Assembly: GCA_050952065.1 (NCBI GenBank)
Contig: JBMNKF010000002.1
Coordinates: 1-64,000, forward strand
Source of the DNA: JAXGZG01 sp050952065
Lineage (GTDB): Bacteria; Bacillota; Sulfobacillia; Fermentithermobacillales; Fermentithermobacillaceae
Direction: 5' to 3'
Length of the DNA stretch: 64,000 nucleotides
The notes under the pieces: model-generated
Seen by the model: the letters and a program-made list of their open reading frames with translations, nothing else
Database searches by the model: none
Told to the model about the DNA's origin: nothing
Part shown: piece by piece, positions 53,788 to 63,574 of the stretch
Numbering within the stretch: position 1 is the first letter of the stretch
Layout: every line of letters starts with the position of its first letter
Position numbers and translations under genes: made by a program

Positions 53788-56055
53788 GTGTCTCGCCTCC
53801 ATTCGCGGGTCAAGGCATTATATCAAATACGGGTATTGGACAAAACATTAGAGTACGGCGGGGGTGTGGGGCCGGTAGTGGGTAGAGACCAAGCAGATAC
53901 GAAAATATACCGCAAGGAACGGCACTCGGCACTCAGCAAGGCCAAGAGGATAGGCGTGTTCCTTCTGAAAATAGGGACTTTCGCCGGACTGGCGCTAACC
54001 GCGCTTTTCTTGGCATTAGTCCTCTTCTTACCCCTCCCCGAACCTAAAGTGCCGCAGGCAACCAGAGTATATGATGCCAAAGGACAGCTGGTCTCGTCTC
54101 TCTTCGTCCAAAACAGGACAGTGGTAGGTTTCTCTGATTTTTCCCCTGAACTCCGGCAAGCCACCGTAGCAGTTGAAGACAAGCGATTCTACAGCCACTA
54201 CGGCCTAGACTTCCAGGCGCTGGGAAGAGCCCTCGTAAGGAACCTGAAAGCCGGAAGGATAGTGGAGGGCGGCAGCACGATTACCCAACAGGCGGCCCGA
54301 AATCTGTTCCTTTCTCTGGAAGTCACACCTCAGAGAAAGTTCATGGAGATGGTGTATACGCTCAAGCTAGAAATGCAGTACACCAAAGAAGAGATCCTGA
54401 CCATGTACCTAAACCAGTTGTACATGGGACACGGAACCTGGGGCATGGAGGTAGCTGCCCAAACCTATTTCGGGAAGAGCGCCCGAGAACTGGACCTGGC
54501 TGAATCGGCCCTCTTGGCCGGCATTATCAAGGGTCCGGAGTATTACTCCCCCTACAACGATATGGACGCATCGCTCCAAAGACGGGCCTTGGTCCTGGAT
54601 CTCATGGTGGAACAAGGCTACATAAGCAACGACGAAGCAGAAGCTGCCAAGAACAAGAATGTAACGTTAGCAGGCCTTCCAAAAAACTCCGCCCCGTATT
54701 TCGTGGATTATGTGGTGTCTTGGCTCACGTCACGAAATCCTGATCTTAGGGATGAGATCTATCGCGGAGGTTACGAAATCTACACCACTCTGGACCTGGA
54801 TATGCAGAAAGCTGCAGAGAAGGCCTTCAGCCAATACATGCCCCCTGGGACAAAAGACGCCCGCGGCATTACCCAACCTCAAGGTGCCTTGGTGGCCATA
54901 GAACCCGAGACAGGATATATCAAGGCCATGATAGGGGGCCGCGACTGGAAAGAAACCCAACTCAACAGGGCATACCAGGTGGAGAGACAACCTGGATCGG
55001 CTTTCAAGATATTTCTGTATGCGGCCGTGATAGACCGAGGACATCCAGTGACCGAAACCAAAGACTGCGAACCGGTCACCTACCCGGGCGCATCTCCCAA
55101 TGAGCCCTACCGCCCCGTTGACTACGGCAGGCAGCCTTACCACTATGCCCCGTTAACCGTCCGCCAAGCCGTGGCCATTTCCGACAACGTTGTGGCCTGT
55201 AAGTGGGCTCAAGAAGTGACTCCGCAGACTATCATCGATTATGCCAAAGCTATGGGGATCACAAGCGAATTGAAAGCCAACATACCCCTGGCGCTGGGCG
55301 CATCAGAGGTTAGTCCTCTGGATATGGCGGTGGCCGCGGCAACTCTCTCTGCGGGAGGAATCCGTCCCGACCCCATAGCCGTGCTGAAAGTGATCGACCA
55401 TAGAGGGCAGATCCTTGAAGACAACCGTATAAGGCGTACTCCGGCCATTTCGTCGGGCACGTCCTACGTGCTTACAAGCGTCTTGCGTTCAGTACTGGGG
55501 CCTTATGGAACAGGAGCGGGGCTAGATAAGATCCTTGGAGGGCGCCCCGCGGCAGGCAAGACGGGAACCACCGATAACGAGCTCGAAGGCTGGTTCGTTG
55601 GGTATACCAAGCAATTGGCATGCTCTGTCTACGTGGGTTGGGACAACAGAGAAGAATCCTTGCCGGGGACAGGAGCAGCCGTTGCCGGACCCATCTGGGC
55701 ACACTTCATGGCCGAGGCCCTCAAGAACGAGCCCTTTCTTGACTGGACGATCCCGCCAGATGTAGTGTGGGCCGAAGTCTCTGCCGACACGGGCACTCTG
55801 GCGTGGCCAGGCGCTATCAATACTTACTACGAGGTGTTCTTAAGGCGCGCTCTCCCAAGCCTCGGCTATTTTCCTCCCGCAATCCGAGAATCCCTAATCC
55901 CACCGGAAGGAACAGATGTAGACGAGGTGCCCATGATCATCCCTTCGGAGTCAGTACCTCCCGAAAACGTGATTCGGGCAGAACCCCACCCGAATCAGCC
56001 GAGTCTTCCTGGTCCCAGTCTAGACGACCTTCTGCGTCGTCTGTTCCCAGACTAG
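53788..56055 (+). CDS. Class A penicillin-binding protein (glycosyltransferase and transpeptidase)
   Basis: A bifunctional peptidoglycan synthase. One N-terminal membrane segment (about 57-83) is followed by a GT51 domain with Glu130 in VAVEDKRFYSHYG and GGSTITQQAARN. The transpeptidase domain has SxxK at 404-407 (GSAFK), SDN at 465-467 and KTG at 591-593. The Pro-rich tail is probably disordered. The open frame starts at 53788, but GTG codons at 53866 or 53878 are likelier starts because the first part overlaps the divergent speE 5' region. The gene corresponds in place to B. subtilis pbpG (ywhE) beside speE. Confidence 0.94.
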   Translation: MSRLHSRVKALYQIRVLDKTLEYGGGVGPVVGRDQADTKIYRKERHSALSKAKRIGVFLLKIGTFAGLALTALFLALVLFLPLPEPKVPQATRVYDAKGQLVSSLFVQNRTVVGFSDFSPELRQATVAVEDKRFYSHYGLDFQALGRALVRNLKAGRIVEGGSTITQQAARNLFLSLEVTPQRKFMEMVYTLKLEMQYTKEEILTMYLNQLYMGHGTWGMEVAAQTYFGKSARELDLAESALLAGIIKGPEYYSPYNDMDASLQRRALVLDLMVEQGYISNDEAEAAKNKNVTLAGLPKNSAPYFVDYVVSWLTSRNPDLRDEIYRGGYEIYTTLDLDMQKAAEKAFSQYMPPGTKDARGITQPQGALVAIEPETGYIKAMIGGRDWKETQLNRAYQVERQPGSAFKIFLYAAVIDRGHPVTETKDCEPVTYPGASPNEPYRPVDYGRQPYHYAPLTVRQAVAISDNVVACKWAQEVTPQTIIDYAKAMGITSELKANIPLALGASEVSPLDMAVAAATLSAGGIRPDPIAVLKVIDHRGQILEDNRIRRTPAISSGTSYVLTSVLRSVLGPYGTGAGLDKILGGRPAAGKTGTTDNELEGWFVGYTKQLACSVYVGWDNREESLPGTGAAVAGPIWAHFMAEALKNEPFLDWTIPPDVVWAEVSADTGTLAWPGAINTYYEVFLRRALPSLGYFPPAIRESLIPPEGTDVDEVPMIIPSESVPPENVIRAEPHPNQPSLPGPSLDDLLRRLFPD

Positions 56056-56173
56056 TCCGCGCGATGGATCCGGCGACCGCGCGGCCTACAATCGGCCTGG
56101 CCCGCGGGGCGCGCCTGGGGACATCCGACCTACTCATTCGCCCTACTGACCACTCCCGACACGGCCCCGAAGG

Positions 56174-57367
56174 TCAGGTTTGAGCCTCCGCCAAAACCAC
56201 CGGGATCTCGATTTCCGTATTCCCCCGAAGAACTGTAAGCACAATAGTGTCGCCCGGAGATTTTTCCGACAATATTGCCTGGAAGGTAGAAAAGGTGTTA
56301 GTGACTGTGCCATCTACTCTCAAAATGAAGTCGCCACTTCGGAGCCCCGCTTTGGCAGCAGGTAGTCCCGGTATGGCTTCGTACACGTAGAGGCCGTTCT
56401 CGATCTTGATGTCGGACGCGTAGATGTTGGCTGTTTCTTTGTCCAAGAGTCTCACGCCTACCTGAGCCCGCCTTACGCGACCTGTCTCCATGATCTCCTG
56501 GGCGATGCGCTTCACTTGATTGGAAGGGATGGCAAACCCCATGCCTTCAACAGCGGTTCTGGCAATCTTGGCTGAGTTTAGTCCGATGACTTCGCCATTG
56601 GCGTTAACCAAAGGCCCTCCGCTATTGCCCGGGTTAATGACAGCGTCTGTCTGTATGAGGCGCATGGAAAACTCGCCCGTGCTTAGAACTCGGTTAAGCC
56701 CCGACACAACTCCTGCCGTGACAGCGCGGTTAAACTCAACGCCCAGAGGGTTTCCAATGGCGATGGCGAGTTCACCCGGACGCAGTTTGTCCGAGTCTCC
56801 AAATGAGCCGGTGGGCAAGTTCTCGGCATCCACCTTTATTACCGCAAGGTCGGTGGCCTTATCAGATCCCACTATCTCGGCGGGAAGTGTGCGCCCGTCT
56901 GCCAGAGATACCCAAATACCCCTGCTGTTTTCCACCACATGATGGTTGGTGACGATGTACCCATCTTCAGTAATGATCAAGCCCGACCCTGACGTGTCTG
57001 TGACATACTGACGGCCGAAAAAGTCCGAAGCGGTTGTCTTGTTGACTATTGCCACCACCGCCGGGCTAACCTTTTCTGCAGCGTGGGCTACCACTTCCCA
57101 CGGATCCCCGACGACTTGGAGCACCTTCACAATGCCGTCAGAACCGGTACCCGATTCTCCACCCGGGTCTTGATTCTGCCCTATGGGTAACGCCCCAACA
57201 TTCAGAAGCCCCGCCCTATGCAAGAGGATCTGGGGCGCTATGCCCAAAACCAAGAAACCGCCGATAATTGCGCCTACAAGCCCTACTACAAGGTAGCTCC
57301 AAAAATCTCTGCGTTCCCGCTTTCTAGGCGCCGGGCTTTCTCCAACAACTCGGTTTAGGTCCTGCAC
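56174..57367 (-). CDS. htrA: HtrA/DegP-type membrane serine protease with PDZ domain
   Basis: An envelope quality-control protease. A cytoplasmic N-terminus and one membrane helix (about 25-48) precede a trypsin-like domain with His143 (TNHHVV), Asp173 (ATDLAV) and Ser249 (GNSGGP), then one PDZ domain (about 305-395). GTG at 57367 follows AGGAGG. The leader carries an eight-base hairpin (GATAGGAA/TTCCTATC, 57388-57408) just ahead of the ribosome-binding site. It converges with the penicillin-binding protein gene; the 118 bases between them hold no clear terminator. Confidence 0.94.
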   Translation of the reverse strand: MQDLNRVVGESPAPRKRERRDFWSYLVVGLVGAIIGGFLVLGIAPQILLHRAGLLNVGALPIGQNQDPGGESGTGSDGIVKVLQVVGDPWEVVAHAAEKVSPAVVAIVNKTTASDFFGRQYVTDTSGSGLIITEDGYIVTNHHVVENSRGIWVSLADGRTLPAEIVGSDKATDLAVIKVDAENLPTGSFGDSDKLRPGELAIAIGNPLGVEFNRAVTAGVVSGLNRVLSTGEFSMRLIQTDAVINPGNSGGPLVNANGEVIGLNSAKIARTAVEGMGFAIPSNQVKRIAQEIMETGRVRRAQVGVRLLDKETANIYASDIKIENGLYVYEAIPGLPAAKAGLRSGDFILRVDGTVTNTFSTFQAILSEKSPGDTIVLTVLRGNTEIEIPVVLAEAQT

Positions 57368-57508
57368 CGTTGCATCCTCCTTTGCCAGATAGGAACAGTT
57401 TTCCTATCCGAGATGACTCTATATCCGATTTACGCTATCGGAAGAAAAAAGTATCTTGGGCTCTTAGTTTGCGGTGTCGGGAGATTCTGAGGGTCTTGGG
57501 TTCGCTTG

Positions 57509-58762
57509 CTAGTCGTCCAAGACTCTTACATCGGCTCCAAGCGCGGAAAGCTTCTTGTCGATCATCTCATAACCTCGAGAAATGATGTCCATGCCGTAGA
57601 CTTCCGTAGTGCCTTCGGCCGATAGTCCGGCGATGACGAGACTGGCGCCCGCCCGGAGATCGTTGGCTTTGACCGGGCTCCCCACCAGCCTAGGAACGCC
57701 CTCCACTATGGCGGTCCTCCCCTCGACCTTTATGGACGCTCCCATCTTCACCAATTCGCTCACATACCCCAACCGGTTGTCGTACATGGACTCTTGAACT
57801 ACGCTTACCCCGTGAGCCCTGGTAAGAACCGCCACGAGAGGCTGCTGGGCGTCCGTGGGAAATCCGGGGTAAGGGAGAGTCTTCACACTGAGGGGTAGGG
57901 GGCGTTCCGGCCCCACCACGTGGATATAATCCCCGTTTTCCTCTATTGTAGCTCCCGCTTCCTTGAGTTTAGCAGTTATTGGTTCCAGGTGCTTAGTGAT
58001 CACATTCCTCACCGTGACGTCACCGCTGCTGCAAACGGCAGCCATCATATAGGTAGCGGCCTCCATATCGTCGGGAATGACGGAATGGTTGGCACCCTTC
58101 ATCTTCTTGACGCCGCGGATTCTCACTACATCGGTTCCTGCGCCCAAGACCCGCCCGCCCATGGCGTTCAGGAAGTTCGCCAGGTCAACCACGTGAGGTT
58201 CTTTGGCCGCATTCTCTATCACAGTCACGCCCTCAGCGCGGGACGCAGCCAACATGATGTTGATGGTTGCACCGACGCTGGGAATGTCCAAATACATGGA
58301 GGCACCGGTGAGGTTCTTGGCGGCAATCTTCACAACTCCGCCTTCGACAGATACATCGGCCCCCATGGCCCGGAACCCCTTGAGGTGCTGGTCGATAGGC
58401 CGAGGTCCAATGTCGCACCCTCCGGGCAAACCCACTTCGGCCTTTCCGAACTTGGCTAGGAGCACACCCATTAGATAGTAAGAAGCTCGGAGTTTTCTCA
58501 CAAGATCGTATGGGGCAATATGGGAAACAAAGCCGTTAGGCTTAATACTCATGGTATTTCCATCTAGCGTGACTACGGCACCCAGGTCCGATAGTATCTC
58601 GGCAAAAACTTGAACATCGCGTATCTGGGGAACACTCTCGATAACACACTCATCGTCAGCAAGCAGCGCCGCGGGAATTAAGGCAACAGACGAATTCTTA
58701 GAGCCGCCTACTGCAACTTCCCCAACGAGTCTTTTTCTGCCGTTGATTACGAGTTTGGACAT
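57509..58762 (-). CDS. murA: UDP-N-acetylglucosamine 1-carboxyvinyltransferase MurA (copy 2)
   Basis: The second MurA of the window, 417 residues, with catalytic Cys116 in GLPGGCDIGPRP. The loop reads CDIG rather than the CAIG of copy 1, and GSKNSS replaces GAKNAA near the N-terminus, so the paralogues are distinct. Many Bacillota keep two MurA enzymes (MurAA/MurAB type). This copy is set among envelope genes: an M23 peptidase upstream and htrA downstream. Confidence 0.94.
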   Translation of the reverse strand: MSKLVINGRKRLVGEVAVGGSKNSSVALIPAALLADDECVIESVPQIRDVQVFAEILSDLGAVVTLDGNTMSIKPNGFVSHIAPYDLVRKLRASYYLMGVLLAKFGKAEVGLPGGCDIGPRPIDQHLKGFRAMGADVSVEGGVVKIAAKNLTGASMYLDIPSVGATINIMLAASRAEGVTVIENAAKEPHVVDLANFLNAMGGRVLGAGTDVVRIRGVKKMKGANHSVIPDDMEAATYMMAAVCSSGDVTVRNVITKHLEPITAKLKEAGATIEENGDYIHVVGPERPLPLSVKTLPYPGFPTDAQQPLVAVLTRAHGVSVVQESMYDNRLGYVSELVKMGASIKVEGRTAIVEGVPRLVGSPVKANDLRAGASLVIAGLSAEGTTEVYGMDIISRGYEMIDKKLSALGADVRVLDD

Positions 58763-58783
58763 GGGTTCGGTTCCCCTTAGGCA

Positions 58784-60196
58784 CTATTCGTAATAGGATA
58801 GCGGATCCTTGGCCACACCATCTACGTGCACCTCAAAGTGCAAGTGGGGGCCTGTGGAGACTCCTGTTGAACCAACATAGCCAATGACCTGCCCCTTCTC
58901 CACGGTCGCCCCTGTGGCAACTGCCATCTTACTCAAATGCGCGTACAAGGTCACTTTTCCTCCGCCGTGATCTATCTTGACGCAGTTCCCATAGCCCCCG
59001 TTCCAGCCCGCCGAAGTTACCATACCGGAATCTGCCGCCAAAACCTCGGTACCAGTTGGTGCCCCGATGTCCACACCTTTGTGGAATGAGCCCCACCGAT
59101 ACCCAAACTTTGAAGTGATGGTGCCCTGAACAGGCCACACCATGCTGCCGGAGCCCATTGCCGGGACTTGCTTGGATCCGCGAATAACCTTTTTTGTCAC
59201 CGGATAGGACAGGATCTTCTCGGACACTTTGGCCCTAGACACTATTTTTCCATTCTCTCGCGAGATCTCTTCGATAACCTCTTTTTGCCCGTTCTTCCCG
59301 GCCTGAGTGACTTTCTCTTGCCAGGGCCACATTTCGGAGTCTTGAGAGACCTCAACCGAGTAGGGAATGGAAACGGTAGATACAACGATTTCTTTAGAAG
59401 TGAGGGTAACGTAAGGTTGGGGAACAATCAGATTAATATTCTGGCCGATCTGGATAAGATCGGGCTTAACCCCGGGGTTAGATTCAATCAGATCGTCAAC
59501 TGAGAGATTGTTTCTCCGGGCGATATCCCAAAGAGAGTCGCCTCTCTGGACCACATAATTGAGGGTTCTGTCGGTGCCGCGGGAAAGCACCTGCGCCGCT
59601 TCAGAACGTCTTCGGAACATCGAAGTTGGTACAACCTTCTCCTGAAAGTCAATCTGTTCTTTTATGAGTACTTCCTCGACAGATGCTTGGGCACCAATGA
59701 CGGTCCGTATGTATTCGGCTCGAAGGTCTGAAAGCGCTCCTCTGGCATCTTCCTCAGATGCCAAGGCCACAACCTCGTTACCATTGACGCTCACAACATA
59801 GCCCTTAGCCACCAACACGGTGTTTTCTTTCAAGGCTTCGGCAAGTTCGTCGGGAGTCAGTATCTTTGTGGCGTCCTTAGGACCCGCCTTCTCCAAGGTA
59901 ACGTCCGTCTCCACGGTAACCTCACAGCAGATCCTGATGGCTTCTTCCTCGGCGATCCTGTTTAGGATCTGCTCGCATATAGTCTTATCTTCTATACATC
60001 CCAGGACCTTGTCTCCGGCTTTGACAACATAGACACTTTCTCGGTTGGATACGCCAACGTAAACGACAACCGCCATTACTGCTATGATGCTGGCCAAGAC
60101 CAACTTGCGGCGACCCGTCAGACTAATCCGAAAACGACGTGTGGGCCTGTCCCCCACCGACCGCCGTGCTTGCTCTCTCAATTCAAGTCTAGCCAT
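58784..60196 (-). CDS. Cell-wall M23 endopeptidase with LysM and G5 domains
   Basis: A membrane-anchored peptidoglycan hydrolase. From ATG at 60196 (MARLELREQARRS, behind GGGGTGG) it has a basic N-terminus, one membrane segment (about 35-52), a 150-residue extracytoplasmic region, LysM (VVQRGDSLWDIARRNNL), a G5 domain and a C-terminal M23 domain. The zinc ligands are intact (FHKGVDIG and GPHLHFEV), unlike SpoIIQ. A longer frame to 60274 is less likely. It lies 21 bases from murA copy 2. Confidence 0.92.
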   Translation of the reverse strand: MARLELREQARRSVGDRPTRRFRISLTGRRKLVLASIIAVMAVVVYVGVSNRESVYVVKAGDKVLGCIEDKTICEQILNRIAEEEAIRICCEVTVETDVTLEKAGPKDATKILTPDELAEALKENTVLVAKGYVVSVNGNEVVALASEEDARGALSDLRAEYIRTVIGAQASVEEVLIKEQIDFQEKVVPTSMFRRRSEAAQVLSRGTDRTLNYVVQRGDSLWDIARRNNLSVDDLIESNPGVKPDLIQIGQNINLIVPQPYVTLTSKEIVVSTVSIPYSVEVSQDSEMWPWQEKVTQAGKNGQKEVIEEISRENGKIVSRAKVSEKILSYPVTKKVIRGSKQVPAMGSGSMVWPVQGTITSKFGYRWGSFHKGVDIGAPTGTEVLAADSGMVTSAGWNGGYGNCVKIDHGGGKVTLYAHLSKMAVATGATVEKGQVIGYVGSTGVSTGPHLHFEVHVDGVAKDPLSYYE

Positions 60197-60285
60197 GGCC
60201 AGGGCCACCCCTTCGAAGTCAGACTGATGTAGCCGGTTTGTTCCAAGCATTTCCATATGAAGAAGATGAACCAAACCATGCTATT

Positions 60286-61731
60286 CTATCCGTCTGTCGA
60301 AATTTCCTCCTGCAAAGCTTTCTCGGCCTCAGCACAGAGCCCATACTCCAGTCTCATTTTCATGATGAGGCACGAAAGCGGATCGGGAGTCATGACGTTG
60401 CCTGTAGAAGCCAGGGCACGGGCATGACAACCCCCTCCACAAAGGTGCTTTGCCCAGCACTTCGAGCATTCTTCCTTATGTGGCACTCTCGCCGCCTTGA
60501 AGGATGATTGAAGATCTATTCGTTGCACACCGGCACCAACGTCTCCCAAGATCATGGCCTCATTTCCTACCATCTGGTGACACGGATAGATCCTCCCGGA
60601 TGGCGTCACCGCCAAGTACTCGTAACCCGCTCCACAGCCCGTTACACGTCGCTCCTTGCAGACGCCCTTTTGGAGCCCCAAGTCAAAATGATAGAAGTCA
60701 AAGGCAGCTTTGGAGAGGCGACAATCGTGCCAGAACTCAAGAAGCCTCGAGTATGACGCCTTCAGTTCAGACAGGTGGCATTCCTGAATGTCCCACGGGT
60801 GCCCCTCGCCCACGGCAGGTTCTAAGGAGATTCTCTTGAACCCCGCATAGTAGAGATGCTGGACGTCTCGGTCAAAATCGAGGTTAAGGGAAGTATAGGT
60901 CCCCCTCACATAGTAATCCTGACCTTTTCGAGATTGGACTGCTTCTTGAGCGTTCTCCATGGCAATTGCGTAACTTGGACTTCCATCTCTGAAGACACGC
61001 ATCCCATCATGAACTTGAGGGCGGCCATCCAGACTTAGGATGAGACTAATCCCTTCGTCATTCAAGAATCGGAGGGCCTCTCGATCCAATAGAACGCAGT
61101 TTGTGGTCAGGGTGAAGCGGAAGTCTTTGCCGTGTCCAGGCCCTTTCTTTCTAGCGGCCTTGACGAAAGCTTTAACGGTGGGAAAGGCCATGAGCGGTTC
61201 TCCACCGAAAAAGTCAACATCGATGAAGCGCCTGGGCCCAGAGGCCTTGAGGACAAAGTCCAAAGCCTTTTCCGCGACCTCCGGCGTCATGATCTGGGGG
61301 CGGCCCCCGAAGCGACCAAGCCCGGCAAAGCAATACTTGCAGGCCAAGTTACAGTCATGGGCGACATTCAGACAGAGTGCCTTGACCCATTGGGTGCCGG
61401 GGTTGGCCTCGTGATTTTCACAGTATCCGCCGGTCTCCCGGCCATCAGCCACACCAAACAGGGTTTTTCCCCTAAGCGAAACCAACTCAGACCACGCTTC
61501 TTCTATTTGCTCTCTAGAAAGACCACGGGGGATTTGGCGAAAAACCTCTTGGGGAATCGGTCCCTCGTCTAGCACCTGGGGGCCGCGGTCAATCACCCAC
61601 TGCAGGACGGCTCTCCCGGCGGGGTCCAACGTGTGCAAGGAGCCGGTCTCGGCGTCGTAAGCCAAGTCTCGGTCCTTAGTCGAAAAAACATGGACTCCGC
61701 CCGAGCGGCGGGCGTCTATTTCTCCGGGCAC
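60286..61731 (-). CDS. scfB: SCIFF peptide radical SAM maturase ScfB
   Basis: ScfB forms thioether cross-links between cysteines and other residues of the SCIFF peptide. The 481-residue protein has an N-terminal precursor-binding-like region, the radical SAM motif CNLACKYC (127, 131, 134), GGEPL, and a C-terminal SPASM domain with CGAGYEYLAVTPSGRIYPC, CSKCWAKHLCGGGC and a final Cys. GTG at 61731 overlaps the end of scfA by 16 bases; no clear ribosome-binding site is seen, so coupling is likely. The adjacent six-cysteine peptide makes the subfamily assignment firm. Confidence 0.93.
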   Translation of the reverse strand: MPGEIDARRSGGVHVFSTKDRDLAYDAETGSLHTLDPAGRAVLQWVIDRGPQVLDEGPIPQEVFRQIPRGLSREQIEEAWSELVSLRGKTLFGVADGRETGGYCENHEANPGTQWVKALCLNVAHDCNLACKYCFAGLGRFGGRPQIMTPEVAEKALDFVLKASGPRRFIDVDFFGGEPLMAFPTVKAFVKAARKKGPGHGKDFRFTLTTNCVLLDREALRFLNDEGISLILSLDGRPQVHDGMRVFRDGSPSYAIAMENAQEAVQSRKGQDYYVRGTYTSLNLDFDRDVQHLYYAGFKRISLEPAVGEGHPWDIQECHLSELKASYSRLLEFWHDCRLSKAAFDFYHFDLGLQKGVCKERRVTGCGAGYEYLAVTPSGRIYPCHQMVGNEAMILGDVGAGVQRIDLQSSFKAARVPHKEECSKCWAKHLCGGGCHARALASTGNVMTPDPLSCLIMKMRLEYGLCAEAEKALQEEISTDG

Positions 61732-61880
61732 GGGGTGTTAGCTACTGTACAGGATGTCTTGCACGCTGACTGGCATGAAGCCTGGCACGATTCGCACGAC
61801 GGGGTCACTCTTTTCCAGTCGGGCTTGACTATGGGAGCTATGTGTCGATGGTTCTCTGGTCCCTTGGCTTCCTTCTTCAT
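61716..61880 (-). CDS. scfA: SCIFF peptide precursor (six cysteines in forty-five residues)
   Basis: ATG at 61880 is preceded by GAGGAG at eight bases and gives a 54-residue peptide. Its C-terminal part holds Cys29, 32, 36, 40, 44 and 51 with the near-invariant SCIFF core CQSACKTSC. The N-terminal leader (MKKEAKGPENHRHIAPIVKP) is longer than the usual one of about 20 residues and does not begin MKHIKTL-like. SCIFF peptides are ranthipeptides widespread in Clostridia, linked by some to signalling. No dedicated protease or exporter is beside the pair. Confidence 0.92.
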   Translation of the reverse strand: MKKEAKGPENHRHIAPIVKPDWKRVTPSCESCQASCQSACKTSCTVANTPCPEK

Positions 61881-61953
61881 AGGGAAAACTCCTCTCCACA
61901 AAACAAGTAAGATCTCATTTCCCGATTTGTACTCAAGGATATCTATACCACGT

Positions 61954-61983
61954 TTGCGAAGTTAGTTAAAGAGCATGTATAAT
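61954..61983 (+). promoter_or_regulatory. Sigma-A-like promoter of the LysM-M23 gene
   Basis: Plus strand TTGCGA (61954-61959), 18 bases, then a perfect TATAAT (61978-61983). It points at the plus-strand gene starting at 62036, with the predicted start near 61990. It lies in the divergent region between scfA and that gene. Confidence 0.6.
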
Positions 61984-62035
61984 CCGGTTATCATGGCAAA
62001 TATCATCTCTCGAGGAGAGAAAACCCGAAGCGTTT

Positions 62036-63034
62036 ATGAAATCATTGAGGGCAGTTTCCTTTGAATCCAGAAGGGCCCCGGAGAGACATCTGGGGGGCCT
62101 GTCCTCATATGTCATTTCCTGCGCCTTGGTGCTATTGGGAGTAGTTGTGGGCCTCATCAGAACACCGCTGGCGCCCAAGCCCCCAGATGCCTACGCCAGC
62201 GCCCAGTGGAGAACCGCCGCCATGGCTCAAAGGTCAAGCGAACAAGAGCCCGTATTTGACGATTCAGACCCCGAGGCCTCATCCGCTACGTCTTCCAACC
62301 AGGTCAAACTAGTCACCTATACTATCAAAGAAGGCGACACGTTGACATCCATCGCTCTTCGCTTCGGCACTAGTGTGGACTCCATTGCGGCTATAAACAA
62401 TCTGACATCCCCTGATCGTTTGACTGTGGGGGAGTCCCTATCTGTGCTGCAGGGCGCTTCTGGAACGATCAGGCGCGTGGCCAAAGGAGACACTCTTTGG
62501 GATATCTCCAATCTATACGGGATATCCATAGACGAAATCGTGAAGGCCAACAATCTCAAGAGCGCCGACGACCTCCAGTTGGGACAGCTTTTGATCTTGC
62601 CTGGCGCAAAGGCCATATCCGCGGCTCAAGTAGCCGGGGCATCCCGCTCAAGTTCATTTCTGTGGCCTTTATCGGGAACCATCACCAGTACTTACGGATG
62701 GAGAACTCATCCTATCTCAGGCGGACGCTCTTTTCACGAGGGGATCGACATTGCTGCTTCATCCGGCACATCGGTGAAAGCGTCATCGTCAGGAAAAGTG
62801 ACCCATGTAGGTTGGACGGGTGGATACGGAAGGTTAGTAATCATAAGTCACGGAAACGGCTTTGAGACACGGTATGGCCACCTATCTGGATACGCGGTAA
62901 ATGTTGGCCAGACTGTCTCGGCGGGTCAGGTCATCGGGTATGTTGGACAGTCGGGCAGCGCCACAGGCCCCCACTGTCATTTCGAGATAAGGAAATCGGA
63001 CTCACCCAAGAACCCCAAAGACTATCTGCCTTAG
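62036..63034 (+). CDS. LysM-LysM-M23 cell-wall endopeptidase
   Basis: An envelope hydrolase of 332 residues. One membrane segment (about 25-42) anchors it. Two LysM domains follow (about 93-137 and 147-189, TIKEGDTLTSIALRFG and VAKGDTLWDISNLYG). The M23 domain has His234 and Asp238 in FHEGIDIA and His313/His315 in PHCHFE, so it should be active. ATG at 62036 has only a distant GGAGAG, so the start is less certain. It is one of two plus-strand genes in the window and converges with bofA. Confidence 0.92.
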   Translation: MKSLRAVSFESRRAPERHLGGLSSYVISCALVLLGVVVGLIRTPLAPKPPDAYASAQWRTAAMAQRSSEQEPVFDDSDPEASSATSSNQVKLVTYTIKEGDTLTSIALRFGTSVDSIAAINNLTSPDRLTVGESLSVLQGASGTIRRVAKGDTLWDISNLYGISIDEIVKANNLKSADDLQLGQLLILPGAKAISAAQVAGASRSSSFLWPLSGTITSTYGWRTHPISGGRSFHEGIDIAASSGTSVKASSSGKVTHVGWTGGYGRLVIISHGNGFETRYGHLSGYAVNVGQTVSAGQVIGYVGQSGSATGPHCHFEIRKSDSPKNPKDYLP

Positions 63035-63047
63035 GAAAAACGCCGCC

Positions 63048-63314
63048 TCAGATGAGGTATTTCACCGCCAATAGAAGCGCTGCGCCTGGCAAGCCCAACA
63101 AACCTACTGTAAGCACAGAGACGAGATTGAGGCCTATGTGGAAGTTTACAAGACCTCCTATTACGTTTACTGCCCATATTGCGAAAAATGCCACCCCAGA
63201 TCGCGCAGCAACTTTACCGAGACTCTGCAACGGCCTCGCCAGGGCTTTGAGAACATAGAAAACCACCATCACAGCAATGGCAATCCCAAATATAGTATTG
63301 AGTCCCAAGGTCAA
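63048..63314 (-). CDS. bofA: Pro-sigma-K processing inhibitor BofA family protein
   Basis: BofA inhibits the SpoIVFB protease in the outer forespore membrane of B. subtilis. The 88-residue product has two to three hydrophobic segments and the family ending LTVGLLGLPGAALLLAVKYL. TTG at 63314 abuts GGAGGG; the second TTG at 63308 has better spacing. Order recR-DUF2508-bofA equals recR-yaaL-bofA of B. subtilis. The regulatory role here is inferred from the family. Confidence 0.88.
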   Translation of the reverse strand: MTLGLNTIFGIAIAVMVVFYVLKALARPLQSLGKVAARSGVAFFAIWAVNVIGGLVNFHIGLNLVSVLTVGLLGLPGAALLLAVKYLI

Positions 63315-63352
63315 CCCTCCGGTAATCTCATATGAGGACAGTCCTGGAGATA

Positions 63353-63574
63353 TTACGAGGCGCCGCTGGGAACAGAACCGCGGTACTTGCGTAGAAAGTA
63401 GGAGTATTTCTTTCGAGCCGCCTCCATGCGAAATATGGCTTCGTCTATGATCTCTGGTTCGGTGGCTTCATCAAAGTAGGAAAGGGCCACGTTGTACTCT
63501 TTCTGAGCCTCAAGCAAAGCTTCCCGATACAGGTCGTGCTCTTGGATCTTGGTCTTGGGCGGAACAAGGCGCAT
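63353..63574 (-). CDS. yaaL: DUF2508 family protein (YaaL-like)
   Basis: A small, charged, mainly helical protein of unknown function. ATG at 63574 behind GGAGG gives 73 residues, the size of YaaL; the frame is open further to 63640 without a good start. Residues such as EAQKEYNVALSYFDEATEPEIIDEAI are typical of the family. It lies between recR and bofA, as in B. subtilis. Confidence 0.82.
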   Translation of the reverse strand: MRLVPPKTKIQEHDLYREALLEAQKEYNVALSYFDEATEPEIIDEAIFRMEAARKKYSYFLRKYRGSVPSGAS

